A stretch of DNA of 64,000 bases from Fuscovulum sp. (lineage in GTDB: Bacteria > Pseudomonadota > Alphaproteobacteria > Rhodobacterales > Rhodobacteraceae): contig CP136571.1 of NCBI GenBank assembly GCA_035192965.1, positions 3,366,501 through 3,430,500 of the forward strand, given 5' to 3'. Below are positions 1 through 10,572 of this stretch, piece by piece. A model generated the notes under the pieces. It saw only the letters and a list, made by a program, of their open reading frames with translations. It was not told the origin of the DNA and did no database searches. A program made the position numbers and the translations under genes. How positions within the stretch are numbered: the stretch's first letter is position 1; each line of letters starts with the position of its first letter.

Positions 1-570
1 AACCGCGGCCTCAACCCCTATATCGAAGATGTCGCCCGCCGCGTGGCCAAGGCAGGCTACATCGCCCTCGCCCCCGACGGCCTCACCTCGGTCGGCGGCT
101 ATCCGGGCAATGATGAAAAGGGCCGCGAATTGCAGTCCTCGGTCGATCCGGAAAAGCTGATGAACGATTTCTTCGCCGCCATCGACTTTCTAAAGGCCGA
201 CAGCCGCACCACCGGCAAGGTCGGCATCACCGGCTTCTGCTACGGGGGCGGCGTTTCCAACGCCGCAGCCGTCGCCTTCCCCGATCTCGCCTGCGCGGTC
301 CCCTTCTATGGCCGTCAGGCCGCCCCCGCAGATGCCGCTCGCATCACAGCGCCCATCCTGCTGCACTATGCCGAACTCGACACGCGCATCAACGAAGGCT
401 GGCCCGCCTATGAGGCTGCGCTGAAAGCGGCCGGAAAAACCTATGAGGCGCATATCTACCCCGGCGTGAACCACGGCTTCCACAACGATTCCACCCCCCG
501 CTATGACGAGGCCGCCGCAATCCTCGCCTGGGACCGCACCCTCGCCTGGTTTGCGAAATACCTCGCCTGA
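1..570 (+). CDS. Dienelactone hydrolase family protein, 5' partial
   Basis: The reading frame is open from the first base, so the N-terminus lies outside the window; a GTG at base 43 is internal and not the true start. The product is an alpha/beta hydrolase of the dienelactone hydrolase (carboxymethylenebutenolidase) family. The nucleophile elbow GFCYGG carries Cys in place of the usual Ser. An Asp follows in HYAELDTRI and a His in GVNHGFHND near the C-terminus, completing a Cys-Asp-His triad. Such enzymes open lactone rings in chloroaromatic catabolism, but many chromosomal members have unknown substrates. No catabolic neighbours are visible, so the substrate is undetermined. Confidence 0.85.
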   Translation, partial: NRGLNPYIEDVARRVAKAGYIALAPDGLTSVGGYPGNDEKGRELQSSVDPEKLMNDFFAAIDFLKADSRTTGKVGITGFCYGGGVSNAAAVAFPDLACAVPFYGRQAAPADAARITAPILLHYAELDTRINEGWPAYEAALKAAGKTYEAHIYPGVNHGFHNDSTPRYDEAAAILAWDRTLAWFAKYLA

Positions 571-592
571 CCGGCCAAAAGGACACCACGAC

Positions 593-625
593 CGGGAACC
601 GCCACTGATCACACGGCGGTTCCCG
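593..625 (+). terminator. Perfect 11-bp hairpin after the hydrolase gene
   Basis: Bases 593-603 pair perfectly with 615-625 around an 11-nt loop, 22 bp after the stop codon. No U-tract follows, so it may be a Rho-assisted terminator or mRNA 3' end. It also lies about 170 bp upstream of the kdp genes, so an operator role is possible. Confidence 0.45.
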
Positions 626-798
626 CCACGACTGCCGCCGCCCACACCGGACAGGCCCACCCCCACCGCGGCCCCCGAGGCAACCGCCCCCCCAAATCCC
701 CAATCTTTACGCCGCCTTTACGCCCTTCGCCCCGAACGGGAATGGCATCTTTACGGCCACCCACCGCACCCTCCGCTCTCTGAAACGGAGGTTCCGCA

Positions 799-882
799 AT
801 GCTCGACATCATTTACATCGGCCTGGGTCTGGGCGGTTTCGCCCTCTTCGCCCTCGCCGTCCGCAGGCTGGAGCGGATGTGA
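799..882 (+). CDS. Small single-span membrane protein at the head of the kdp operon
   Basis: A 27-residue ORF begins with ATG at 799, 8 nt after a good GGAGG ribosome-binding site. It encodes an acidic start (MLDIIYIG), a hydrophobic stretch rich in Gly, Leu, Phe and Ala, and a basic tail (RRLERM), typical of one transmembrane helix. It ends one base before the kdpF ATG, implying translational coupling. Small ORFs of this kind precede kdpF in other alphaproteobacteria as I recall, but I know of no assigned function. It could be a second accessory peptide of the Kdp complex or a leader. It is too short for standard gene callers. Confidence 0.6.
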   Translation: MLDIIYIGLGLGGFALFALAVRRLERM

Positions 883-883
883 C

Positions 884-976
884 ATGCCGCTTTTTGATCT
901 GATTCTGGGCGGCGGCGTGGCCGTGGGCCTGTTCCTCTATCTCGGTGCCGCTTTGCTGCGCCCCGACTGGTTCTGA
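884..976 (+). CDS. kdpF: KdpF, small stabilising subunit of the Kdp K+-ATPase
   Basis: This 30-residue ORF has one hydrophobic helix (about residues 5-25) and the characteristic C-terminal ALLRP plus aromatic ending of KdpF (here ALLRPDWF). In E. coli the 29-residue KdpF binds the KdpABC complex in the membrane and stabilises it. The gene lies 11 bp upstream of kdpA, the standard position. Length, sequence pattern and context agree. Confidence 0.85.
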   Translation: MPLFDLILGGGVAVGLFLYLGAALLRPDWF

Positions 977-987
977 AGGCGCATCTC

Positions 988-2655
988 ATGGCCTTGCTGG
1001 CATATACCCTGTATTTCGCCGCCCTCATCGGCGCGGCCCTTCTCATCGCCCTCTGGATGGGCCGCGTCTATAGCGGCCTTCCCGCACTGGCCGGGATCGA
1101 ACGCGCCGTCCTGCGCGCCAGTGGCGCAAATCCCGAACGCGACATGACCTGGGGCACCTATGCCATGGCCGTGCTGGCGTTCAACCTCGCCTGCTTTCTG
1201 CTGCTTTACACGATCCTGCGGGTGCAAGGCGCATTGCCCCTGAACCCCGACGGCATCACCGGCATGGCCCCGGACACTGCCTTCAACACCGCCATCAGCT
1301 TCGTGACCAACACCAACTGGCAGGCCTATACGGGCGAGGCACAGCTCAGCTACCTGTCCCAGATGGCCGGGCTGACAGTGCAGAACTTCGTCAGCGCAGG
1401 CACCGGCATGGCGGTGGCCCTGGCCGTGATCCGCGGCTTCACGGCGCCCAAAGGCAGCACGCTGGGCAATTTCTGGGTAGACCTGACACGTTCTGTCCTG
1501 TGGGTCCTGCTCCCGCTGTCGGTCATGCTCGCCCTGTTCCTTGCCTGGCAGGGCGTCCCGCAGACGCTGCAAGGCGCGGTAACGGCGACAACGGTCGAAG
1601 GGTCGGAACAGATCATCGCCCGCGGCCCCGCCGCCGCCCAGATCGCCATCAAGCAGCTGGGTACCAACGGCGGCGGCTTTTTCGGCGTCAACTCCGCCCA
1701 CCCGTTCGAAAACCCCACCATCGCCTCCAACCTCGCGCAAAGCCTGTCGATCCTGCTGATCCCCGTCGCCTTCTGCTTCCTTTTCGGGCGCATGGCCGGG
1801 GATCGGCGGCAAGGCTGGGCGATCTTCGCCGCCATGGCAGTGATGTTCGTCGCGGGCCTCGCGGTCATCCACTGGGCCGAGGCGGCAGGAAACCCCCTCC
1901 TCGGCCCCGGCGCCAACCTCGAAGGCAAGGAACAACGCTTCGGCGCGCTGCTCTCGGCGCTCTGGGCCACCTCCACCACCGCCGCCTCGAACGGATCGGT
2001 CAACGCGATGCATGACAGTTTCATGCCGCTCTCCGGCCTCGTGATGATGGTGTTCATGCAGATCGGCGAGGTCATCTTCGGCGGGGTGGGTGCCGGTCTT
2101 TACGGGATGCTGCTCTATGTCGTGCTGGCAGTGTTTCTTGCGGGGCTGATGGTCGGGCGCACCCCCGAATATCTGGGGCGCAAGATCGAAGGGCGCGAAG
2201 TCACCCTCGCCGTTCTGGCCTTCCTCTCCATGCCGCTGGGCATTCTGGTCGGCGGCGCAATCGCTGCCACCGTCCCCGCCGCCCTTGCCGCCGTCCAAGA
2301 CCCCGGCCCGCACGGGCTAAGCGAAATCCTCTACGCCTACTCCTCTGCCACCGGCAACAACGGCTCGGCCTTCGGCGGCTGGGGCGCGGCACAGCCCTGG
2401 CACACCACGGCGCTGGGGCTCATCATGTTGCTGGGCCGCTACGCCGTGATCGTGCCGCTGCTGGCCATCGCAGGCTCGCTCATCCGCAAACCAAAGGCCG
2501 CAGCAACCACCGGCACCTTCCCAACCCACGGACCGCTTTTCGTGACGCTGCTGGTACTGACCGTGCTGATCCTCGGCGCGCTCACCTTCTTTCCCGTCCT
2601 TGCCCTCGGCCCCATCGCGGAAGAAACCGCGCGCTTGGCCGGGCAGAGCTTTTGA
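988..2655 (+). CDS. kdpA: KdpA, K+-binding and translocating subunit of the Kdp ATPase
   Basis: The 555-residue product has the length of KdpA and about ten membrane spans. It is the channel-like subunit of the high-affinity K+ uptake pump and belongs to the superfamily of K+ transporters. Selectivity-loop sequences are visible, including [11 protein letters not shown] near residue 110 and [14 protein letters not shown] near 228. KdpA selects K+ on the periplasmic side and passes it to KdpB. The gene sits 11 bp after kdpF and 8 bp before kdpB, clearly in one operon. Confidence 0.97.
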   Translation: MALLAYTLYFAALIGAALLIALWMGRVYSGLPALAGIERAVLRASGANPERDMTWGTYAMAVLAFNLACFLLLYTILRVQGALPLNPDGITGMAPDTAFNTAISFVTNTNWQAYTGEAQLSYLSQMAGLTVQNFVSAGTGMAVALAVIRGFTAPKGSTLGNFWVDLTRSVLWVLLPLSVMLALFLAWQGVPQTLQGAVTATTVEGSEQIIARGPAAAQIAIKQLGTNGGGFFGVNSAHPFENPTIASNLAQSLSILLIPVAFCFLFGRMAGDRRQGWAIFAAMAVMFVAGLAVIHWAEAAGNPLLGPGANLEGKEQRFGALLSALWATSTTAASNGSVNAMHDSFMPLSGLVMMVFMQIGEVIFGGVGAGLYGMLLYVVLAVFLAGLMVGRTPEYLGRKIEGREVTLAVLAFLSMPLGILVGGAIAATVPAALAAVQDPGPHGLSEILYAYSSATGNNGSAFGGWGAAQPWHTTALGLIMLLGRYAVIVPLLAIAGSLIRKPKAAATTGTFPTHGPLFVTLLVLTVLILGALTFFPVLALGPIAEETARLAGQSF

Positions 2656-2663
2656 GGCCTCCC

Positions 2664-4700
2664 ATGTCCAGAAATGAAAAAGCGGCCGATATGTCCGGCC
2701 TGATGCGGACTGCCGCCCGCCAAAGCGTGACAAAGCTCGACCCCCGCACCCTGTGGCGCAACCCGGTGATGTTCGTCACCGCCATCGTGGCGGCCATGAC
2801 CACGGTGCTGGGCCTGCGCGACCTGCTCTCGGCCACCCCCGGCGCGGGCGTGGCACTCCACATCGCGCTCTGGCTGTGGCTCTGCGTGCTGTTTGCCAAC
2901 TTCGCAGAAAGTCTGGCCGAAGGCCGCGGCCGCGCACGGGCCGATACGCTGCGCGCCACCAAATCGGAAACCCGTGTCCGCGTGCTCGAATCCCCCGACG
3001 CCGACCCCACCACCGCAACCGAGATCGTCTCCACCGCCCTGCGCGCCGGGCAGTTCGTCTACATCACGGCGGGCGATATCGTCCCCACCGATGGCGAAGC
3101 CGTGCGCGGCATGGCAAGCGTCAACGAAAGCGCCATCACAGGCGAATCCGCCCCCGTGATCCGCGAAGCCGGCGGCGACCGCTCCTCCGTCACCGGGGGC
3201 ACCACAATCGCATCCGACTGGCTGGTGATGAAGGTCACCGCCGAACCCGGCAAAAGCTTTCTCGACCGCATGATCGCGCTGGTCGAAGGGGCCGAACGGC
3301 AGAAAACCCCGAACGAGATCGCGCTGAACATCCTGCTGGTGGGCCTGACGCTGATCTTCCTCTTCGTTGTGGTCACCCTGCCGGCCTTCGCCAGCTATTC
3401 GGGCACCACGATCCCGCTGGTCGTGCTCGGGGCGCTTTTCGTCACGCTCATCCCCACCACCATCGGCGGCCTGCTCTCGGCCATCGGCATCGCGGGCATG
3501 GACCGGCTGGTCAAGGCCAATGTCATCGCCAAATCCGGACGTGCAGTCGAAGCGGCGGGCGATGTCGACACGCTCCTGCTTGACAAGACCGGCACCATCA
3601 CCTTCGGCAACCGCATGGCCGACGCGCTGATCCCCGCACCCGGCGTCACGGCGCAGCAACTGGCCGAAGCGGCGGCACTCGCCTCCCTCGCCGACGAAAC
3701 ACCCGAAGGCAAATCCATCGTCGAAAAAGCGCATGAGATGCTGGGGGCCATCCCGCCCATGCCCACGGGTGCCGAACCCGTGGCCTTCACCGCACAGACC
3801 CGGCTGTCGGGCCTCGACCTCCCCGATGGCCGACAGTTCCGCAAGGGCGCGATCGACGCCGTTATCCGCCTGACCGGGCAAACCCCGCCCGGCGCCTTGG
3901 CGGCGCAGGTCGATGCCATCGCCCGCTCCGGCGGCACGCCGCTTCTGGTGGCCGAAGGGCGCACAATCCTCGGGGTCGTGCACCTAAAGGACATCGTCAA
4001 ACCCGGCGTGCGGGAACGCTTTGCCGAACTGCGCGCCATGGGCATCCGCACCGTAATGATCACCGGCGACAACCCCCTGACCGCCGCCGCCATCGCGGCC
4101 GAGGCCGGGGTGGACGACTTCCTCGCCGAAGCCACCCCCGAAATGAAACTTGATCTCATCCGCCGCGAACAGGCGGGCGGGCGGCTCGTCGCCATGTGCG
4201 GCGACGGCTCGAACGATGCCCCTGCGCTGGCACAGGCCGATGTGGGCGTCGCCATGAACGCCGGCACCCCGGCGGCAAAAGAGGCCGCCAACCTGATCGA
4301 CCTCGACAGCGACCCCACCAAACTGATCGAGGTGGTGATGGTCGGCAAGCAACTGCTGATCTCGCGCGGCGCACTGACCACCTTCAGCATCGCCAATGAT
4401 GTGGCAAAATACTTCGCCGTACTTCCCGCGATCTTTGTTGCGGCCTATCCGGGGCTGGCCGTGCTCAACATCATGGGGCTGGCCTCGCCCACCTCGGCGA
4501 TCCTGTCGGCGGTGATCTTCAACGCGCTGATCCTCATTGCGCTGGTGCCGCTGGCCCTGCGCGGGGTCGCCTACCGCCCCGCCACCGCGGCCCAACTGCT
4601 GCGCCGCAACCTGCTCGTCTACGGCTTGGGCGGGTTGATCCTGCCCTTCCTCGGCATCAAGGCCATCGACCTGTGCCTCGTCGCCCTGAACCTGGCTTAA
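2664..4700 (+). CDS. kdpB: KdpB, P-type ATPase subunit of the Kdp K+ pump
   Basis: KdpB hydrolyses ATP to drive K+ uptake. I place the start at ATG 2664 (MSRNEK), giving 678 residues, the usual length; an upstream in-frame TTG overlaps the kdpA stop and is unlikely. The phosphorylation motif DKTGT has its Asp at residue 307, the same number as in E. coli. The actuator motif TGES and the hinge [10 protein letters not shown] are intact. Residues for phosphorylation and dephosphorylation are present, so the enzyme should be active. Confidence 0.97.
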   Translation: MSRNEKAADMSGLMRTAARQSVTKLDPRTLWRNPVMFVTAIVAAMTTVLGLRDLLSATPGAGVALHIALWLWLCVLFANFAESLAEGRGRARADTLRATKSETRVRVLESPDADPTTATEIVSTALRAGQFVYITAGDIVPTDGEAVRGMASVNESAITGESAPVIREAGGDRSSVTGGTTIASDWLVMKVTAEPGKSFLDRMIALVEGAERQKTPNEIALNILLVGLTLIFLFVVVTLPAFASYSGTTIPLVVLGALFVTLIPTTIGGLLSAIGIAGMDRLVKANVIAKSGRAVEAAGDVDTLLLDKTGTITFGNRMADALIPAPGVTAQQLAEAAALASLADETPEGKSIVEKAHEMLGAIPPMPTGAEPVAFTAQTRLSGLDLPDGRQFRKGAIDAVIRLTGQTPPGALAAQVDAIARSGGTPLLVAEGRTILGVVHLKDIVKPGVRERFAELRAMGIRTVMITGDNPLTAAAIAAEAGVDDFLAEATPEMKLDLIRREQAGGRLVAMCGDGSNDAPALAQADVGVAMNAGTPAAKEAANLIDLDSDPTKLIEVVMVGKQLLISRGALTTFSIANDVAKYFAVLPAIFVAAYPGLAVLNIMGLASPTSAILSAVIFNALILIALVPLALRGVAYRPATAAQLLRRNLLVYGLGGLILPFLGIKAIDLCLVALNLA

Positions 4701-4710
4701 GGAGATCGTC

Positions 4711-5301
4711 ATGCTGTCCCATCTGCGCCCCGCCCTCACCCTGACGCTTCTGTTCACCCTGCTCACCGGTCTTGCCTATCCGTTGGCCCTGACGGGCCTC
4801 GCCCAAGGCCTCTTTCCCACTGCTGCAAACGGCAGCCTGCTGATGCAAGGGGATCGGGTGATCGGCTCCGCGCTTCTGGCCCAACCCTTTGCAGGGCCGG
4901 GCTACCTGCACCCACGCCCCTCGGCCAGCGGCTGGAACGCGGCGGCAAGCGGGGCCTCTAACCTCGGGCCGACATCCGCCGCCCTGATCTCCGCCGTGGC
5001 CGAACGCCGCGCCGCGTGGGAGGCGGATACCGGCCAGCCCGCCCCCATCGACGCCATCACCACCTCCGCCTCCGGGCTCGATCCCCATATCAGCCCCGAA
5101 AATGCCCTCGCACAGGCCGCCCGCATCGCCGCCGCCCGCAACACGGATGAAGCCACCATCCGCCGCCTGATCGCACACGCCACCCTCGGCCGAACGCTCT
5201 GGCTTTTCGGCGAACCGCGCGTGAATGTGCTGGAAACCAACCTCGCCCTCGACGCGGCCTTCCCCCCGCCGCCCGTCGCCGAAGAAACGCCCGCGCCATG
5301 A
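4711..5301 (+). CDS. kdpC: KdpC, accessory subunit of the Kdp K+ pump
   Basis: The 196-residue protein has one N-terminal membrane anchor (about residues 9-30) followed by a periplasmic domain with the conserved KdpC blocks SALLAQPF, SASGWNAAASGASN and the C-terminal LFGEPRVNVLETN. KdpC stabilises the complex and raises nucleotide affinity of KdpB. A strong AAGGAG site precedes the ATG. The stop overlaps the kdpD start by 4 nt, so pump and sensor genes are translationally coupled. Confidence 0.95.
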   Translation: MLSHLRPALTLTLLFTLLTGLAYPLALTGLAQGLFPTAANGSLLMQGDRVIGSALLAQPFAGPGYLHPRPSASGWNAAASGASNLGPTSAALISAVAERRAAWEADTGQPAPIDAITTSASGLDPHISPENALAQAARIAAARNTDEATIRRLIAHATLGRTLWLFGEPRVNVLETNLALDAAFPPPPVAEETPAP

Positions 5302-7979
5302 CCCCAGATACGGCCATCCGCCCCTCGCCCGACGCCCTGCTAACGCAGGCCGCGCGCGAAGGGCGTGGTCGGCTGAAAATCTTCATCGGCGCCGCACCCG
5401 GCGTGGGCAAGACCTGGGCCATGCTCGACGACGCGCAGCGCAAACTCGCTGACGGCGTCGATGTGCTGGCCGCCCTGATCGAAACCCACGGCCGCCCCGA
5501 AACGCAGGCCAAACTGTCCGGCCTGCCGCAACTGGCCCGCAAACCCGTGATCTACAAAGGCCGCGCCCTGACCGAGATGGATATCGACGGCCTCCTCGCC
5601 CGTCGCCCCACGCTCGCCCTGATCGATGAACTGGCCCACACCAACGCCGATGGCAGCCGCCACGAAAAGCGTTGGCAGGATGTCGAAGAGGTGCTCGCCG
5701 CCGGCATCGACGTCTTCACCACCCTCAACATCCAGCACATCGAAACGCTCAACGAAACCGTCGCCCGCATCACCGGGATCCGGGTCCGCGAAACCGTTCC
5801 CGATCGCGTGCTCGAAATGGCGGACGAGATCGAACTGATCGACATCCCGCCCGACGAACTTCAGGAACGCCTGCGGCAGGGCAAGGTCTACCCGCAGGAT
5901 CAGGCCACCCGCGCCCTGACCTCCTTCTTCGCCAAGGGCAATCTGACCGCGCTGCGCGAACTGGCCCTGCGCGCCGCCGCTGACCGTGTGGATGCCCAAC
6001 TGCGCGAACATATGGCGGCCAATGCCATCACAGGGCCATGGCCCGCACAGGAACGCATCCTTGTCTGCATCAACGAAAGCCCCGCCGCGCGCGAGGCGAT
6101 CCGCGTCGCCAAACGCTCCGCCGACCGCGCCCGCGCCGAATGGATCGCGCTCAATGTCTCGCAAACGCGCGCCGAATCCCTCCCCGAGGCGGAAAAGGAC
6201 CGTCTCGCCGGAACCCTCCGCCTTGCCGAACGCCTCGGCGCCGAACTCGCCACCCTCGAAGCGGAACGCGACGTCGCGCAGGCGATCCTCGCCTATGCCG
6301 CCGACCGCAACGTCAAGCGCATCATCATCGGTCGCCCCCGGCCCCGCCCCTTTTGGGCGCGCCTGTCCAGCGAGGATGTCGCAAGCCACCTCCTGCGCCA
6401 ATCCGGCAAGTTTGAAATCACCCTCGCCGCCGAACCCGAAGAACGCCCGCAGCGGCGCGGCTGGAACCTGCCCGCCATGCCCGGCGAACCCCGCGCCTGG
6501 GCCGAGGCGGTTCTGGCCGTCGCCATCGCCTCGGTCTGTTCCTATGCCGCGGAACTGCTTTTCCCGGTCGCCAGCCTGTCGGTGATCTACATGACGGCCG
6601 TGGTCGTGGTGGCCAGCAAGCGCGGCCTTGGCCCCGCGCTTGCCACCTCGCTGATCGGCTTCATGGCCTATAACTTCCTCTTCACCCACCCCCGCTACAC
6701 CTTCCACGTCTCGCGCCAAGGCGAACTCCTGACACTGGGCCTGTTCCTTGTGGCCTCCCTGATCACAGGAAACCTTGCCGCCCGCCTGCGCGCCCGCGTG
6801 CAGGCGCAATCGGCCATCGCCGACCGCACCAACAAGCTTTACGATTTCAGCCGCCGCGTCGCCGCCGCAGCCACACCGGATGATGTGATCTGGGCCTCGG
6901 TCAGCCATGTCGCCAGCACCCTGCGCTGTGAAGCCGTGCTGCTGCGCCCCTCACCCGAGGGCGAATTGCGCGTCGTGGGCGGCTTCCCCCCCGAAGATCG
7001 TTTGGAAATTCGCGACCAATCCGCCGCCCAATTCGCATGGGACAGGGCCGAACCCTCCGGGCACGGATCGGACACGCTGCCGACAGCCCGCTGGTTTTTC
7101 CTTCCCCTCGTCGCGGGTGAACGCAAACTGGGCGTGCTGGGCATCGCCCATGCCGATGACCGACACCTCGCGCGCACCGACCGCCGCCTTCTGGATGCGC
7201 TGGTCGACCAGATCGCCCTCGCCCTCGAACGGCTGCGCCTGACCGAAGAACTGTCACAGTCGCGGCTTGCCTCGGAAACCGAACGCCTGCGCACGGCGCT
7301 CCTCTCCTCTGTCAGCCATGACCTGCGCACCCCCCTCGTCACCATCATCGGCGCGGCAGGCAGTCTTGCCGATACGCCGGGCCTGCCCCCTGATGCCCGC
7401 AAGGACCTAGCCGAAAACATCCGCGAAGAAGGCGAACGGCTGGATCGCTACGTTCAGAACCTGCTCGACATGACACGGATCGGCAACGGCGCCCTGACCC
7501 TGCGCCTCGCCCCGGTGGATCTTGGCGAACTTATCGGCGCGGCCCGCCACCGCCTGCGCGCGCCCTTGCGCGCCCATTCCGTCAGCGCCGATCTTCCCCC
7601 CGGCCTGCCCGCCGTGCTGGCCGATGAAATCCTGCTCGAACAGGTGCTGGTCAACATCCTCGACAATGCCGCCAAATACGCCCCGCCCGGATCAACCATC
7701 GCCCTTGCGGCCCGTCCGAACGGCGCGCGGCTCGAACTGTCGATCACCGACAGCGGCCCCGGCATCCCACCCGCCCAGCAGGCCCGCGTCTTTGATATGT
7801 TCTACCGCGTCACCGAAGGCGATCGTCAGCGCGCCGGAACCGGTCTTGGGCTTGCCATCTGCAAGGGTTTGACCGAAGCCATGGGCGGCACCATCCGGGC
7901 CGAAACCGCCGCAGCCGATGGCACCGGCACGCGCATCGTCCTGTCCCTGCCGCTCTTCAACCCCGAGACCTCTGCATGA
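5298..7979 (+). CDS. kdpD: KdpD, K+-responsive sensor histidine kinase
   Basis: The 893-residue protein shows the full KdpD architecture. An N-terminal KdpD domain carries a Walker A motif GAAPGVGKT at residues 31-39. A universal-stress-like domain follows at about 250-370, then four membrane spans at about 400-500 (DUF4118), a GAF-like region, and the kinase core. The HisKA motif SVSHDLRTP places the phospho-acceptor at His674, and the ATPase has N-, G1- and G2-boxes (DNAAKYAPPG, DSGPGIPP, GTGLGLAI). It senses low K+ or osmotic stress and phosphorylates KdpE. It overlaps kdpC and kdpE by 4 nt each. Confidence 0.97.
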   Translation: MTPDTAIRPSPDALLTQAAREGRGRLKIFIGAAPGVGKTWAMLDDAQRKLADGVDVLAALIETHGRPETQAKLSGLPQLARKPVIYKGRALTEMDIDGLLARRPTLALIDELAHTNADGSRHEKRWQDVEEVLAAGIDVFTTLNIQHIETLNETVARITGIRVRETVPDRVLEMADEIELIDIPPDELQERLRQGKVYPQDQATRALTSFFAKGNLTALRELALRAAADRVDAQLREHMAANAITGPWPAQERILVCINESPAAREAIRVAKRSADRARAEWIALNVSQTRAESLPEAEKDRLAGTLRLAERLGAELATLEAERDVAQAILAYAADRNVKRIIIGRPRPRPFWARLSSEDVASHLLRQSGKFEITLAAEPEERPQRRGWNLPAMPGEPRAWAEAVLAVAIASVCSYAAELLFPVASLSVIYMTAVVVVASKRGLGPALATSLIGFMAYNFLFTHPRYTFHVSRQGELLTLGLFLVASLITGNLAARLRARVQAQSAIADRTNKLYDFSRRVAAAATPDDVIWASVSHVASTLRCEAVLLRPSPEGELRVVGGFPPEDRLEIRDQSAAQFAWDRAEPSGHGSDTLPTARWFFLPLVAGERKLGVLGIAHADDRHLARTDRRLLDALVDQIALALERLRLTEELSQSRLASETERLRTALLSSVSHDLRTPLVTIIGAAGSLADTPGLPPDARKDLAENIREEGERLDRYVQNLLDMTRIGNGALTLRLAPVDLGELIGAARHRLRAPLRAHSVSADLPPGLPAVLADEILLEQVLVNILDNAAKYAPPGSTIALAARPNGARLELSITDSGPGIPPAQQARVFDMFYRVTEGDRQRAGTGLGLAICKGLTEAMGGTIRAETAAADGTGTRIVLSLPLFNPETSA

Positions 7980-8659
7980 CCACCCCCACCCGTATCCTGC
8001 TGATCGATGACGAAGCCCCGATCCGCCGCTTCCTGCGGGTGCCCCTTCAGGCCGAAGGTCACAGCATCATCGAAGCCGGCACCGCACGCGAAGGCATCCT
8101 CGCCGCCGCGCGCGAATCCCCGGGCCTCGTGATCCTCGATCTTGGCCTGCCCGATGCCGACGGCCTCACCGTCCTGCGTGAGATCCGGGGCTGGAGCAAG
8201 GTTCCCGTCCTCGTCCTGTCGGTGCGCGCGGATGAGGCGGGAAAGGTCGCCGCACTCGACGCCGGGGCACAGGATTACGTGGTCAAACCCTTTGGCGTGA
8301 ACGAACTCCTCGCCCGCATCCGCAGCCTTCTGCGCGACAGGGCCGACGCCCCCGCCCCGGCGGTGATCGAAACCCTCGACCTGCGGATCGATTCCGCCAA
8401 CCACACGGTCACCAAATCCGGCACCCCCCTGCACCTGACGCGCAAAGAGTTTGATCTGCTCTGGCTGCTGGCAAGCCATGCGGGGCGGCTGGTCACGCAA
8501 GGCATGATCCTCAAATCGCTCTGGGGTCCGGCCCATGCCGAAGACAGCCAGTATCTGCGCGTCTATGTCCGCCAACTGCGCCAGAAACTCGCCGACGATG
8601 CCACCAATCCCCGCTACATCATGACAGAACCCGGCATCGGCTACCGCTTCCTCGGCTGA
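7976..8659 (+). CDS. kdpE: KdpE, OmpR-family response regulator of the kdp operon
   Basis: The 227-residue protein has a receiver domain with the acidic pair D11-D12, phospho-acceptor Asp55 (VILDLGLPDADG) and Lys in YVVKPFG. A C-terminal OmpR/PhoB winged helix ends in the usual YIMTEPGIGYRFLG. Phospho-KdpE activates the kdp promoter. The ATG overlaps the kdpD stop by 4 nt, so kinase and regulator are made together. Since kdpDE is cotranscribed with kdpFABC, the system is expected to amplify its own expression when K+ is low. Confidence 0.96.
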   Translation: MTTPTRILLIDDEAPIRRFLRVPLQAEGHSIIEAGTAREGILAAARESPGLVILDLGLPDADGLTVLREIRGWSKVPVLVLSVRADEAGKVAALDAGAQDYVVKPFGVNELLARIRSLLRDRADAPAPAVIETLDLRIDSANHTVTKSGTPLHLTRKEFDLLWLLASHAGRLVTQGMILKSLWGPAHAEDSQYLRVYVRQLRQKLADDATNPRYIMTEPGIGYRFLG

Positions 8660-9012
8660 CGCCTCCGCCCGTTGTACTGGCAGCCACCCAGCGCCAGTAT
8701 CACGCCGCGCCCCAACCACGCGCGCGCCGCATCGGCCGTCACACCACCCCAGCCCGCGCATGCCGCCCTTAAAGGTACCTGAACCTGTGGGCTCAATACC
8801 CGCCACATCAGATGCGGGCCGCCCCTCTAAACATCCGTGCTGCACGCCCGATCAGGCACGGCCACCCCACCGGCCCGGCCATCTCTGCCGACCACAGACC
8901 TTACCACCCCGTTAACCTTAACGGGGCGTAAGCCCCCCGTGCGTATGCACAGCCGTCTGCACCGGCGGCTGCACCGCGCGCTGCACAGCCAAAACCCCCA
9001 AAACCCGGAAAT
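8660..9012. other. Intergenic region between convergent kdpE and murD with two inverted repeats
   Basis: I find no convincing gene in these 353 bases. Two inverted repeats are visible. One is TACTGGC/GCCAGTA at 8675-8681 and 8693-8699, 16 bp after kdpE. The other is CCCCGTTAA/TTAACGGGG at 8907-8915 and 8918-8926. Either may end transcription of the converging genes, though neither has a U-tract. Around 8940-8995 the sequence has several CTGCAC-like direct repeats of no clear meaning. Confidence 0.5.
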
Positions 9013-10434
9013 TTATCCAGCGTCCGCAGGGCTTTGGCCCAAAACCGCCGCCACGCGGGCCATGAAATCCTCACCCCGTTTTTCAAAGTTCGGATACTGG
9101 TCGAAACTCGCCGCCGCCGGCGCCAGCAGCACCACTTCGCCCGGTTCCGCCTCTTCCGCCGCCCGCGCCACCGCGCGCTCCATCGTCTCACATATCTCGT
9201 GCGGCAAGTCCCCGATCTGCAACGCAAAATCCCGCGCCGAATGGCCAATCAGATAGGCCTTCACCACCGATCCCAGCAGCGGCTCCAGGGCGGCGATGCC
9301 ACCCTCCTTGCCCATACCCCCGGCAATCCAGCGTATCTTTTCAAAGGCTTGCAGCGCCTTGGCCGCCGAATCCACATTCGTGGCCTTGCTGTCATTCACA
9401 AACCGCACGCCGCCGCGTTCCCCCACCAACTGGCTGCGATGCGGCAGCCCTGCAAAGGACCGCAGCGCCTTTTCAATCTCCTTCGGCCCCACCCCCAACG
9501 ACCGGCAGGCCGCATAGGCCGCGCAGGCGTTCTGGTGGTTATGCGCCCCGGGCAAGCCCTTGATTTCCCTCAGGTCCACGCTCGCCACCTGCCGCCCCTT
9601 GCGCCATTCCGACAGGAACCCCTTGCGCGCAAACACCGCCCAGCCGAACCCTTCCAGCTTGGTCCCCGATGAAATCCGGATCACCCGGTCATCCTCTGGC
9701 CCCTCGGCCAGTTGGTTGGCCAGATAACGCCCCTCCACCTCATCCACACCCACCACCGCCCGGTCCGGCCCACCTTCGGAAAACAGCCGCCGCTTGGCCG
9801 CGAAATAGCCGCCCATGCCGTTGTGGCGGTCCAGATGATCAGGGGAAAGGTTCGTGAAAACAGCAACATCCGGGGTCAACGCCCGCGCCAGCTCCGTCTG
9901 GTAGGACGATAGTTCCAACACCACCACCTCGCCCTCAACACCGGGATCAAGGTCCAGCACCCCCCGCCCGATATTGCCCGCCATTTGCACCGGGCGCCCG
10001 ACCTCTTCAAGGATGTGATGGATCAGCGCAGTGGTCGTGGATTTCCCGTTCGACCCCGTCACCGTCACCACCCGCGGCACCGTGTCGAACCCGTCCCAAT
10101 CCCGCGTGGCAAAGCTGCGAAAGAACAACCCGATGTCGTTGTCGACAGGAATCCCCGCCTCATAAGCTCGCCCAATGATCTTGTGCGGCGCGGGGTAAAG
10201 GCTTGGAATCCCGGGCGAAACCACCAGAACCGCCACCCCGTCCAATGCCCCGTGACGGCCCAGATCGGTTACCTCGAACCCCTCCGCCTCGGCCTTGGCG
10301 CGCGCCTCCGGGCTGTCATCCCACAGCAGCAACTCCGCCCCGCCCGCCTGCAAGGCCCGCGCCGTGGCAAGGCCGGACCGCCCCAATCCCAGTACCGCCA
10401 CCTTGCGGCCCGCATATCCAACCACCGGGATCAT
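9013..10434 (-). CDS. murD: MurD, UDP-N-acetylmuramoyl-L-alanine:D-glutamate ligase
   Basis: MurD adds D-glutamate to UDP-MurNAc-L-Ala in cytoplasmic peptidoglycan synthesis. The start at 10434 ([16 protein letters not shown]) follows an AGGAGG site and gives 473 residues; a longer frame exists but lacks support. The ATP loop [12 protein letters not shown], the N-terminal Rossmann motif [10 protein letters not shown] and the C-terminal FVNDSKATN motif are present. The gene stands alone here, whereas murD usually lies in the dcw cluster with mraY and ftsW. The neighbours are kdp and an aminotransferase, so the cluster must be split in this organism. Confidence 0.95.
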   Translation of the reverse strand: MIPVVGYAGRKVAVLGLGRSGLATARALQAGGAELLLWDDSPEARAKAEAEGFEVTDLGRHGALDGVAVLVVSPGIPSLYPAPHKIIGRAYEAGIPVDNDIGLFFRSFATRDWDGFDTVPRVVTVTGSNGKSTTTALIHHILEEVGRPVQMAGNIGRGVLDLDPGVEGEVVVLELSSYQTELARALTPDVAVFTNLSPDHLDRHNGMGGYFAAKRRLFSEGGPDRAVVGVDEVEGRYLANQLAEGPEDDRVIRISSGTKLEGFGWAVFARKGFLSEWRKGRQVASVDLREIKGLPGAHNHQNACAAYAACRSLGVGPKEIEKALRSFAGLPHRSQLVGERGGVRFVNDSKATNVDSAAKALQAFEKIRWIAGGMGKEGGIAALEPLLGSVVKAYLIGHSARDFALQIGDLPHEICETMERAVARAAEEAEPGEVVLLAPAAASFDQYPNFEKRGEDFMARVAAVLGQSPADAG

Positions 10435-10572
10435 CAGCAACCTCCTGCCTTGTCTGCCAGCCCAAGGGATAGGGGACACAGGGCAAAAGGGAAAGGCCCC
10501 CTTCCCACAGCATAACGGGGGGTCAACGCCCCCCGGCCCGCTTCCCAAACCCTTGCAAAGGCTGACAATCCG

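Noticed and set aside
937..2313. 458-codon minus-strand open frame opposite kdpA
   Set aside because: Antisense frame with Gly/His/Asp-rich noise typical of high-GC genes; kdpA is unambiguous.
2439..3983. 514-codon minus-strand open frame opposite kdpB
   Set aside because: Low-complexity antisense shadow of kdpB with no domain pattern.
8660..9012. Small genes in the gap between kdpE and murD
   Set aside because: Open frames there are Arg/His-rich and run into murD on the opposite strand; no ribosome-binding site or family pattern.
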